Source of the DNA: Lentisphaeria bacterium | GTDB taxonomy: Bacteria; Verrucomicrobiota; Lentisphaeria; JABSQK01; UBA12247 | Assembly (NCBI GenBank): GCA_003477185.1 | Contig: DMTJ01000155.1 | Span: 1 to 14,576 of the forward strand | Reading direction: 5' to 3' | Length of the DNA stretch: 14,576 bases | Shown: positions 1 to 5,781 of the stretch, piece after piece | Layout of the letters: each line of letters opens with the position of its first letter | How positions within the stretch are numbered: position 1 is the first letter of the stretch | Notes under the pieces: model-generated | The model's database searches: none | What the model saw: only the letters and a program-made list of their open reading frames with translations | Told to the model about the DNA's origin: nothing | Translations under genes and position numbers: made by a program

Positions 1-873
1 TTCATGGAGATGAATACCCGCCTGCAGGTCGAACATCCCGTGACTGAAATTGTCTCCGATGTGGACATTGTCACCAGCCAATTTGATATCGCCGCAAGAC
101 GTTCGATCTCTGCGATTGAGCCCAAGGAAATTGGCTATGCGATCGAAGCTCGCGTCAATGCCGAAAAAGCTGTCGTAGATGCCAATGGTGACGTCAGCTT
201 CGAACCACACCCCGGTGAAATCACCGAGTGCGTGTTTCCCGAAGACGACCGCGTCGACATCATTACCATGGCCGCCACGGGAAAGCAGATTCCGCCATAT
301 TACGACAGCATGATCGCCCAGATCATCGCCAAAGGAAAAGACCGCGACGATGCCGTCGCAAAACTGCTCAGCTATCTCCAATCCGTAAAAATCTGCGGGA
401 TCTGCACCAACATCCCACTGGTCTGCCGGGTCCTTCAGGACGAGGTCTTCCTAGCTGGCGATTACGACACGCGCTATCTGCCGGCATTCTTCAAGCGCAT
501 TGACTGCAACGAACTCTGTGCGGAGATCGAAGCAGCAGCCGGCGACATCAAGGGTGGCTTTGATGCCGAATCCCTGCGCATCGATGGTACGGATGAATTG
601 AAAGTCGTGGCCTCTGGTACCGGCATATTCTACACCCAAGCTTCTCCCAGCGATCCTCAGTTTGTAGAACCGGGAGACGTCGTCACGACGGACCAGACCG
701 TGTGCCTGCTCGAAGCCATGAAGGTCTTTCGTCCCATCACGCTCAACGACTATAATCGCTCCGATGAAGTGATCTATGATCCGGATAAAAAATTCCAGGT
801 AGTCCGCATTGCTGCTCCTTCGGGTCAGGCCGTGAGCTCAGGAGACCTGCTCTTCGTCGTGCGTCCCGTCTAG
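1..873 (+). CDS. Biotin carboxylase fused to a C-terminal biotinyl (BCCP) domain, 5'-truncated
   Basis: The frame is open from base 1 (codon TTC) to TAG at 871-873, so this is the last 290 residues of a longer protein. Residues 1-16 hold the biotin carboxylase motif EMNTRLQVEHPVTE, whose Glu, Asn and Arg belong to the ATP/bicarbonate active site. They are followed by the C-terminal carboxylase subdomain (IPPYYDSMI near residue 97; KICGICTNI near 130). After a linker of about 40 residues comes a biotinyl domain (about 200-290) with an AccB-like thumb (GIFYTQASPSDPQFVEPGD) and the biotinylation motif EAMK, whose Lys codon is at 721-723. Carboxylase and carrier activities are therefore on one chain, which would carboxylate biotin for a separate carboxyltransferase. 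The acyl-CoA or other substrate cannot be read from this fragment. An extra 14 or so residues follow EAMKVF, where typical carriers have a short hairpin. The ATP-grasp N-terminus lies outside the window. Confidence 0.9.
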   Translation, partial: FMEMNTRLQVEHPVTEIVSDVDIVTSQFDIAARRSISAIEPKEIGYAIEARVNAEKAVVDANGDVSFEPHPGEITECVFPEDDRVDIITMAATGKQIPPYYDSMIAQIIAKGKDRDDAVAKLLSYLQSVKICGICTNIPLVCRVLQDEVFLAGDYDTRYLPAFFKRIDCNELCAEIEAAAGDIKGGFDAESLRIDGTDELKVVASGTGIFYTQASPSDPQFVEPGDVVTTDQTVCLLEAMKVFRPITLNDYNRSDEVIYDPDKKFQVVRIAAPSGQAVSSGDLLFVVRPV

Positions 874-879
874 CGGTGT

Positions 880-915
880 GAGAGCCAACGAGCTTCTAAT
901 GTTCGTTGGCTTCTC
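880..915 (+). terminator. Hairpin 7 bp after the biotin carboxylase stop, candidate terminator
   Basis: AGCCAACGA (883-891) pairs perfectly with TCGTTGGCT (903-911) across an 11-nt loop. GAG (880-882) can extend the stem with CTC (913-915) past one bulged T. The position directly after the stop codon fits a transcription end or an mRNA 3'-protecting hairpin. No clear U-tract follows on the plus strand, so an intrinsic terminator is not proven. Confidence 0.45.
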
Positions 916-965
916 GCTGGTCTACAGCTATTGGTTATTGGTTATTCGGCCATTTCTCCCCTGAA

Positions 966-1002
966 ACAAGCGCCCAAACTACTGCCTCCTCGAGGCGCTT
1001 GT
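966..1002. repeat. Inverted repeat, 9-bp arms
   Basis: ACAAGCGCC (966-974) and GGCGCTTGT (994-1002) are perfect reverse complements separated by 19 nt. The loop itself contains the self-complementary CCTCGAGG. It lies in the palindrome cluster between two convergent genes and has no adjoining U-tract. Function is unknown; a REP-like intergenic element or a bidirectional transcription end is possible. Confidence 0.45.
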
Positions 1003-1009
1003 CGGAGTC

Positions 1010-1023
1010 CCGCCTTAAGGCGG
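1010..1023. repeat. Perfect 14-bp palindrome CCGCCTTAAGGCGG
   Basis: The sequence is its own reverse complement with no spacer. It sits between the inverted repeat at 966-1002 and the CGGGCTTTAGCCCG palindrome at 1084-1097. Palindromes of this kind are common in REP-like intergenic elements, but no second copy is present in this window to show that it is repetitive. Confidence 0.5.
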
Positions 1024-1083
1024 CAGTTGCCGGCGGGGTTGCCTCGGCTATCTCGCAAGCTCGGCTGAGCCGGAAGTGACTGA

Positions 1084-1097
1084 CGGGCTTTAGCCCG
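1084..1097. repeat. Short-loop palindrome CGGGCTTTAGCCCG (REP-like)
   Basis: CGGGCT (1084-1089) pairs with AGCCCG (1092-1097) around a TT loop. GGGCTTTAGCCC-type palindromes are frequent in intergenic repeat families of several environmental phyla; that is recollection and was not checked by a search. Only one copy is seen here, so calling it a dispersed repeat is inference. Confidence 0.4.
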
Positions 1098-1237
1098 GGG
1101 TACAGTGCACAAAGAATCCCCAATGGCTATTTTCGCCAGCGTCGAGGCTGCAGGCGACAGTACTCATCAAATCACCACCGTAAAGTCACGATCTAAGTAG
1201 CCGATGGGATGGCAGTGACATAGCTTTGCACTTTCCC

Positions 1238-1267
1238 TAAAGCGAGCGCAGCGGCGCTCTCTCTTTA
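1238..1267 (-). terminator. Hairpin at the 3' end of the TpsB-family gene
   Basis: GAGCGC (1244-1249) pairs with GCGCTC (1254-1259) around a 4-nt loop. An outer helix can form between TAAAG (1238-1242) and CTTTA (1263-1267), which includes the TAA stop codon of the minus-strand gene. On the minus strand only TTTA follows the inner stem, so the U-tract is poor. It is a plausible but weak transcription end. Confidence 0.4.
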
Positions 1268-2884
1268 GAACTGCAGACTGAGGGACAAATGACCGCGACC
1301 ATCGCGGCTGCTCTCGGTGGAAATCAGCGGCACTCCGTAGTCGCACTTCAGCTGTGAGTATGGAGAGATCCTGAAGCGAACCCCCAGCCCCAGACTAGAT
1401 GCTGAGTCGTCCTCGCCTAATCCCGCAAAGCGATAATTCCGGTGGATATGCCCGAAGTCATAGAAGCCAATCGCTTGCAGGCGGTGCACGCTCCAATGAT
1501 CCGGGTCACTTCCGATTTTCTCTTCAGTGCGCGAAAGTTGCGGGATGAAGTTGCTGAACAACGGGCTGCGCAACTCCAAGGTACCGTTGAAACCACTATC
1601 GCCGCTGAATTCACTTTCGCTATATCCACGCACGCTGTCCGCACCGCCAAGGCGTTTCTGCAAAACAGGATCCAGCCAGTCATTGGTGTACTGAGAGTCA
1701 ATCTTCCCGACCAAGGTCACCCCCTTGCAGAGTCGTTGAAAGCGTGCCAGGCGAAACTTAGTGATGGTCAGATTACCGTCTGCGTTGGCGGACCTCCGAC
1801 GGATAGCATCCATGCCTGAGGCACCGAAGTGGCCGGCGAAGTTCCGGAGCATACCAAGGGAGGCGAAAGTGCGGCCGCCTAGGCTATCAAAGACCTTGTC
1901 TGAGAAACCAATCGTCACGTTGGGCATGCTCAAACGCAGCACGGACGCGTCGAGGTTAAAGTTGGCAAAGCCGATCTGCGTCTCGCTCTGCTTGTAGGTC
2001 CAGCCTGCGGACACGTCGAGCGTGTGCCTTGGGCTACTGTAAACCACGCGGTTGAAGTGCGCCCCAAGGAAGCGCCCGTGACCGCGGATATCAAACTCGA
2101 GCACATTAAACCCGGTTTCGCTCCAGCCAGCGTGGAACGTGACGTTGTTCTTCGGGCCGAGAGGCCGATAGTATCTGCCGGTGAAAGCGTTTACTTCGTC
2201 CAGGTTCTCGGGATTGGTGAGCCACTCCGCAGTGAGGATGTCATCGTGTTTTGTAAGATTAAGGTGTTCCAGCGTACTGCAGAGGCGCCAGTCCCCGACG
2301 AAAGGTGAGCCCGTATTGCTGAGCGTCAGCGAGCCATGAACCAGCAGCTCGTCTGTGACCGCTAGCTTCACCTCGTCTTTGGGCGCGATCGAGGTATCGA
2401 CCGTGGCAGATGGCTCGGTATTCAGCGCAAACAGATCTTCATGCAACGACCGGAAGTCGAACTTGCTGTTGGACGTCAAGCCCACATTCTTGATGACCTG
2501 GTCGGCAGAGTAGTACTTGTTCCCCACCACACTGATCTCACCGGGGTTGCCAACTCTGACGGTATAGGCGAGATAGCCATCCTCCAGCCCTTTTTCCCGA
2601 TGCTGTACCGTCGCGAAGATATAACCTTGTGCGGTCACCCAGCCATGGATCGTCTTGCCGATCGTCTCAATGTCTGGCTTTGAGACCGGAGCGCTGAGCA
2701 CGTCAGCTTGCAGGTCTTCCCAGATCATCAGATCCTGGACGACGGAGCGATCGCCAATGATGACAAGCGCTACGATTTCATGAATTCCCTGCCCCTGACG
2801 TTTGAATGCGGCCACGGACTTGGCGAAGAGTGATGGCAGCGGCAAGCATAGAGCAAGCGCTACCAGTACGGCTGAACGATACAT
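1265..2884 (-). CDS. Two-partner secretion outer-membrane transporter (TpsB; ShlB/FhaC/HecB family)
   Basis: This encodes 539 residues. An ATG at 2884 is preferred because AGAGG lies 5-6 nt upstream and a signal peptide follows at once (about 1-21, hydrophobic core AVLVALALCLPLPSLF, likely cleavage after Ala21). Residues about 35-111 resemble the first POTRA domain (GYIFATV, then LEDGYLAYTV) and about 114-178 the second (EISVVGNKYYSADQVI). The rest looks like an outer-membrane beta-barrel of alternating polar/hydrophobic strands. It carries the family's conserved barrel motif as RLGGADSVRGY (411-421) and ends in Phe, the usual C-terminal barrel signal. The length fits TpsB proteins (about 550). 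Such proteins export one large TpsA exoprotein across the outer membrane, but no TpsA gene lies beside it here. A BamA/TamA-like role is less likely because there are only two POTRA domains. It follows the mazG operon on the same strand after a 265-bp gap and probably has its own promoter. Confidence 0.85.
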   Translation of the reverse strand: MYRSAVLVALALCLPLPSLFAKSVAAFKRQGQGIHEIVALVIIGDRSVVQDLMIWEDLQADVLSAPVSKPDIETIGKTIHGWVTAQGYIFATVQHREKGLEDGYLAYTVRVGNPGEISVVGNKYYSADQVIKNVGLTSNSKFDFRSLHEDLFALNTEPSATVDTSIAPKDEVKLAVTDELLVHGSLTLSNTGSPFVGDWRLCSTLEHLNLTKHDDILTAEWLTNPENLDEVNAFTGRYYRPLGPKNNVTFHAGWSETGFNVLEFDIRGHGRFLGAHFNRVVYSSPRHTLDVSAGWTYKQSETQIGFANFNLDASVLRLSMPNVTIGFSDKVFDSLGGRTFASLGMLRNFAGHFGASGMDAIRRRSANADGNLTITKFRLARFQRLCKGVTLVGKIDSQYTNDWLDPVLQKRLGGADSVRGYSESEFSGDSGFNGTLELRSPLFSNFIPQLSRTEEKIGSDPDHWSVHRLQAIGFYDFGHIHRNYRFAGLGEDDSASSLGLGVRFRISPYSQLKCDYGVPLISTESSRDGRGHLSLSLQF

Positions 2885-2966
2885 AAGAACCTCTGGCAAG
2901 CTCGTATAGAAAAATGGAGGATACACGGTAGTGTCTGAGGCAAAGCGCGCAACATGAGTGACCCAC

Positions 2967-2994
2967 AAAAAACTCACATCTGGCCGTATATGTG
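2967..2994 (-). terminator. Weak stem followed by T6, candidate terminator of the mazG operon
   Basis: Read on the minus strand, CACAT and ATGTG (2990-2994 and 2975-2979) can pair around a 10-nt loop. Two nucleotides later comes a run of six T (complement of 2967-2972). The stem is short and AT-rich, so the call is tentative. It lies about 155 nt past the mazG stop and about 80 nt before the start of the TpsB-family gene, a sensible place for a transcription end. Confidence 0.25.
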
Positions 2995-3058
2995 TCCAGC
3001 GACGATTAGAAAGTGCCACAGCAGGAGAGCTGGAACCACCCTGAATGGACTGGCTTAG

Positions 3059-3090
3059 GTTAATCCTTTTGGGACAATTGATGGATTAAC
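3059..3090. repeat. Inverted repeat with 8-bp arms (GTTAATCC / GGATTAAC)
   Basis: GTTAATCC (3059-3066) and GGATTAAC (3083-3090) are perfect reverse complements with 16 nt between them. The element lies in the 265-bp spacer between mazG and the TpsB-family gene. It could be part of an mRNA 3' end or a binding site for a dimeric regulator controlling the transporter gene. The sequence alone does not decide. Confidence 0.35.
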
Positions 3091-3096
3091 GGCGAA

Positions 3097-3111
3097 CCGA
3101 GCAAAGCTCGG
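3097..3111 (-). terminator. Compact hairpin CCGAGC-AAA-GCTCGG after mazG
   Basis: Six perfect G/C-rich base pairs enclose a 3-nt loop about 40 nt after the mazG stop codon. On the minus strand the stem is followed by TTCGCC, which is not a convincing U-tract. It may end the operon transcript or protect its 3' end. Confidence 0.35.
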
Positions 3112-3149
3112 CAGGAAGAGGGGTGCCACTTGTTCGCAAAAGCGGGGGC

Positions 3150-3938
3150 CTATTCTGCAGACTTCGCCCGGCCCCAGAGTGTCTCGCGCGCATCGTCTGT
3201 GATCTCTGTCAGCGATGTCTCCTGCTCCGCAGCCATGGTTTCCATGCTGCGGAACCGGGACTCAAACTTGCGATTCGCATCCGCCAGCGCGACTGTGGGG
3301 TCCACCTTCAGCTTGCGGCTGAGATTGATCAGTGTGAACATGAGGTCGCCTACTTCTTCGCGCGCTCCCGCTGCATCATCCTCAGCTACAGCCTCTTCAA
3401 TCTCGGCAATCTCCTCGCGAAGCTTGGCGAAGACGCCGGCAGAATCCGGCCAATCAAAACCCACTTTAGCCGCGCGCTTCTGCAGTTTCACCGCCCTCTG
3501 GATTGGAGGCAGAGTGGCAGGGACACCATCCAGTGATGAAGACCGCACAAATCCCCGTTCTTCATTCTTAATCTGCTCCCAATTCGCCAGCACGACCTCG
3601 GCATCCTTGGCATCGACATCGCCAAAAACATGCGGATGGCGGCGAATCAACTTCTCCGTGATCGTCCGTGCCACTTGCTGCAAATCGAAGCGGTCCGTCT
3701 CCTGCGCCAGCTGGCAATGAAACACGACCTGCAGCAGCACATCGCCGAGTTCATCCGCCATCTCAGCATCATTTCCGGAAAGCACGGCGTCCATAAACTC
3801 GTGCGTTTCCTCGACCAGATATTCGAGCAGAGTCTCATGCGTCTGCTCCAAGTCCCACGGACAGCCGCCCTGCGGATTCCGCAACTGCGCCATAACCTTG
3901 CACAGCTCGACAACCCAGTCGCTGTGATCGTCACTCAC
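3150..3938 (-). CDS. mazG: Nucleoside triphosphate pyrophosphohydrolase MazG
   Basis: MazG hydrolyses (d)NTPs to NMP and pyrophosphate in the cytoplasm, cleaning the nucleotide pool and, in some bacteria, affecting ppGpp. The 262-residue length matches E. coli MazG. The N-terminal signature GGCPWDLEQTH (24-34) is followed by the metal-binding motif EETHE (43-47) and DELGD (62-66). RRHPHVFGDVDA and NWEQIKNEER continue the family pattern. A second MazG unit (about 165-235) carries KVGFDW, EEIAEIEEA and EEVGDL, so both acidic metal-binding sets appear intact. The start is GTG, overlapping the preceding gene by 8 bp, and no clear Shine-Dalgarno precedes it beyond an adjacent AGG. Translation is therefore probably coupled. 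It is the last gene of the minus-strand operon. Confidence 0.95.
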   Translation of the reverse strand: MSDDHSDWVVELCKVMAQLRNPQGGCPWDLEQTHETLLEYLVEETHEFMDAVLSGNDAEMADELGDVLLQVVFHCQLAQETDRFDLQQVARTITEKLIRRHPHVFGDVDAKDAEVVLANWEQIKNEERGFVRSSSLDGVPATLPPIQRAVKLQKRAAKVGFDWPDSAGVFAKLREEIAEIEEAVAEDDAAGAREEVGDLMFTLINLSRKLKVDPTVALADANRKFESRFRSMETMAAEQETSLTEITDDARETLWGRAKSAE

Positions 3939-4350
3939 CTGTTGGGACTCCGTGAAGAGTCGGCAGTTCAGGAATCAGCCACTGCAAGCTGCTCAGATTC
4001 CACGTATTGATAATCAGGGCTTCCGCCTGCACGCGAAAAGGCCCAGGTAGCTCCTGAGCGCGAGTCATGAAGCATAGAATCTCTTGCTCAAACTCTGCCT
4101 CCGAGACCAGTTGAGTCTGCAGCAGTTCCTTCAAACCATCCAGAATAGCAGCCAAATCTTCATTCGCTTTATCGCGCATTTCCTCGTAGGAAGACGTGTC
4201 GATCGTGTCCATATCGCGCCCTACAGACGGATCTACATCGATAGTTTCCTGCAACCAGTAGTTGCCCTGCCAGATCAAAAGTGCGAACATCGCAATGAGT
4301 AGGCCCACGATTAATGGCAGCAGTGGGCGCTTTGGAGACGGTTCAGACAT
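3931..4350 (-). CDS. Small single-span membrane protein of unknown function
   Basis: I do not recognise this 139-residue protein. It has a short basic N-terminus (SPKRP), then one strongly hydrophobic segment at about 9-30 (LLPLIVGLLIAMFALLIW). About 105 mostly acidic, helix-prone residues follow and should lie in the periplasm if the positive-inside rule holds. No cleavage site or lipobox is visible, so it looks like an anchored bitopic protein. It starts with ATG 3 bp after the stop of the Lys/Ala-rich membrane protein and overlaps mazG by 8 bp, so it belongs to the operon. Two cryptic membrane proteins in a row suggest a shared envelope role; that is inference. Confidence 0.8.
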   Translation of the reverse strand: MSEPSPKRPLLPLIVGLLIAMFALLIWQGNYWLQETIDVDPSVGRDMDTIDTSSYEEMRDKANEDLAAILDGLKELLQTQLVSEAEFEQEILCFMTRAQELPGPFRVQAEALIINTWNLSSLQWLIPELPTLHGVPTGE

Positions 4351-4353
4351 GGG

Positions 4354-5781
4354 TCACTTCGGAAACTCGCCGGTGACCTTGAAGTAATGCTGCCCGAGCT
4401 TGCCCGCGTTTTCTGTCGCCTTCATGGCAAACAACGGATGCTCTTCGCCAAATGCTTTGAACAAGCCGATTGCGACGAGCAGATCCTCCGGCTTCTCTGA
4501 GGCGATATGCACCCGGGCCTGGTCCTTGAGGGCATCCCATTTTGCCATAAGTGGCAGCGGATCGCTGCCTTCAAGATTATTCTCGACAATGAAGGCGATC
4601 CTTTTATCGCAGTCCGCCTTCAACTCTGGCGTCGCGGTCGTGGCATCTCGATAGACGCTAATTGCCCCGATATAGTCCTGCGATCGCAATTTCGTCCCGG
4701 CCTTCTTTTCAAGTGCTCGAAGTACGCGTTTAACCTTGTAATTGGTTGCAGCAGCTGGCTTAGGGAGCGAATCCGCCTCTTGGGCTGCCGGTGTGGGAGC
4801 ATCTTTACTCGCGTTCTGCGTGGCCTTCGGAGCCGCCGCAGGCCTCTGCTGCGGGGGCGGTGACGAGACGGCGGCGGGCTTGGAGTCCCCGCCCAGAATT
4901 ACGTAGCCAATCACAGCGGTCAGCAGCGTAATTACACCGTAAACGATTAGCTGCTTCCTCTTCATCTGCTGGGTAATCTCGGCCTGCTTGCTGGCGATCT
5001 GCTTGTTGCGAGCTTCCTCAGCTTCCTGTTCAGGAGTCTTAGCACTCGCGGGCCTGCGCTTCGCTAGCGCACCTCCGCTCTTGCGCGACACTGCCTTGCC
5101 GCCTTCGGCTTTGTCCTTGGCACCTTTTGGCTTGCCCTTTCCAGTGCCTGGCTTGCTCTTAGCGGCACCGGGCTTTCCTTTTCCAGCGGCTGGCTTGTTC
5201 TTTCCAACGGCCGGCTTGCCATCTTTCTCGGCCCCCTTGCTGGCGGTGGCCTTCGAGTCAGTTCCAGCTTCGACTGTCTTCTTCTCAGTCTCTTTGGGCG
5301 TGCGCCGAGCGGCGGCCGCGGCCTCAAGCTCAGCGTTTAGCTCTGCTTCAATTGACTTGTGTACGTCCTCTGCGCTGGGTGGCACCTCGACACCGGAATC
5401 CTTGGCTTTCTTCGCCGCCAGCTCTGCCTCTACCTGCCGCTCAATTTCGGCCAGCGGATCCAGTTTTTCGGGATGCTTCGACTTCTCCGCTGTCTTTATC
5501 TCGGCATTCTCGCCAGCCTTCTCGCCCGCGATTTCCTTGGCATCCGCTACGGGATTTTCCGCTGCCTTCTCCGCGGGATTCGCAGACGTGTCAGCAGGCT
5601 TCTCGTCCTCAGCGGCCTTCTTATCCGCTACGGGATTTTCCGCTGCCTTCTCTGCGGGATTCGCAGACGTGTCAGCAGGCTGCTTGCCTTCAGTGGCCTT
5701 AGTTTCTCCACCAGAAGGATGTAAAGAAGCGCCGCTTGTGGGCTTGTCCTCACCGTTGTCTGGCTTCGCTTCGCCACTCAC
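4354..5781 (-). CDS. Lys/Ala/Pro/Glu-rich single-span membrane protein with a TPR-like C-terminus, unknown function
   Basis: This encodes 475 residues of unknown function. The N-terminal 275 residues are low-complexity and hydrophilic. They include an 18-residue direct repeat (ADTSANPAEKAAENPVAD at 36-53 and 63-80), an acidic/helical part (about 105-160) and a strongly basic KPxxGKxKP tract (about 187-230) reminiscent of histone H1-like tails. One membrane span lies at 277-297 (QLIVYGVITLLTAVIGYVIL) after the basic stretch KRK, so the long N-terminus should be cytoplasmic. After a Pro/Ala linker (300-345) the C-terminal 130 residues are helical and TPR-like (SQDYIGAISVYRDATTATP). The start is GTG, overlapping the stop of the preceding gene by 4 bp (GTGA). 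The composition resembles TonB/TolA-like linkers or histone-like tails, but no homologue is recognised. The codon phase stays consistent throughout. Confidence 0.8.
   Translation of the reverse strand: MSGEAKPDNGEDKPTSGASLHPSGGETKATEGKQPADTSANPAEKAAENPVADKKAAEDEKPADTSANPAEKAAENPVADAKEIAGEKAGENAEIKTAEKSKHPEKLDPLAEIERQVEAELAAKKAKDSGVEVPPSAEDVHKSIEAELNAELEAAAAARRTPKETEKKTVEAGTDSKATASKGAEKDGKPAVGKNKPAAGKGKPGAAKSKPGTGKGKPKGAKDKAEGGKAVSRKSGGALAKRRPASAKTPEQEAEEARNKQIASKQAEITQQMKRKQLIVYGVITLLTAVIGYVILGGDSKPAAVSSPPPQQRPAAAPKATQNASKDAPTPAAQEADSLPKPAAATNYKVKRVLRALEKKAGTKLRSQDYIGAISVYRDATTATPELKADCDKRIAFIVENNLEGSDPLPLMAKWDALKDQARVHIASEKPEDLLVAIGLFKAFGEEHPLFAMKATENAGKLGQHYFKVTGEFPK
5542..5681. repeat. Two 59-bp direct repeats, period 81 bp, inside a coding region
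   Basis: Bases 5542-5600 and 5623-5681 are identical except at 5572 (C) versus 5653 (T). The period of 81 bp equals 27 codons, so the repeat is in frame with the minus-strand membrane-protein gene and doubles an 18-residue segment. Near-identity at the DNA level, including synonymous positions, points to a recent duplication or to gene conversion. Confidence 0.9.

Larger units (their letters stand above)
874..1264. other. Gene-free convergent intergenic region rich in palindromes
   Basis: This 391-bp stretch separates the plus-strand biotin carboxylase gene from the minus-strand transporter gene, so both transcripts converge on it. I see no credible gene: a 62-codon minus-strand frame (935-1123) has no ribosome binding site and runs straight through the palindromes. 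The left two thirds hold a hairpin at 880-915, a 9-bp inverted repeat at 966-974/994-1002, a perfect palindrome at 1010-1023 and a short-loop palindrome at 1084-1097. There is also a small direct repeat (ttggttattggttatt) near 932-947. The right third is unremarkable until the hairpin at the end of the transporter gene. Confidence 0.6.

Noticed and set aside
935..1123. 62-codon minus-strand reading frame in the intergenic region
   Set aside because: It runs through the palindrome cluster, has no ribosome binding site and its translation follows the repeat sequence rather than a protein-like pattern.
2885..3019. 45-residue N-terminal extension of the TpsB-family protein (GTG start at 3019)
   Set aside because: The ATG at 2884 has a Shine-Dalgarno and is followed at once by a signal peptide, which the extension would bury.
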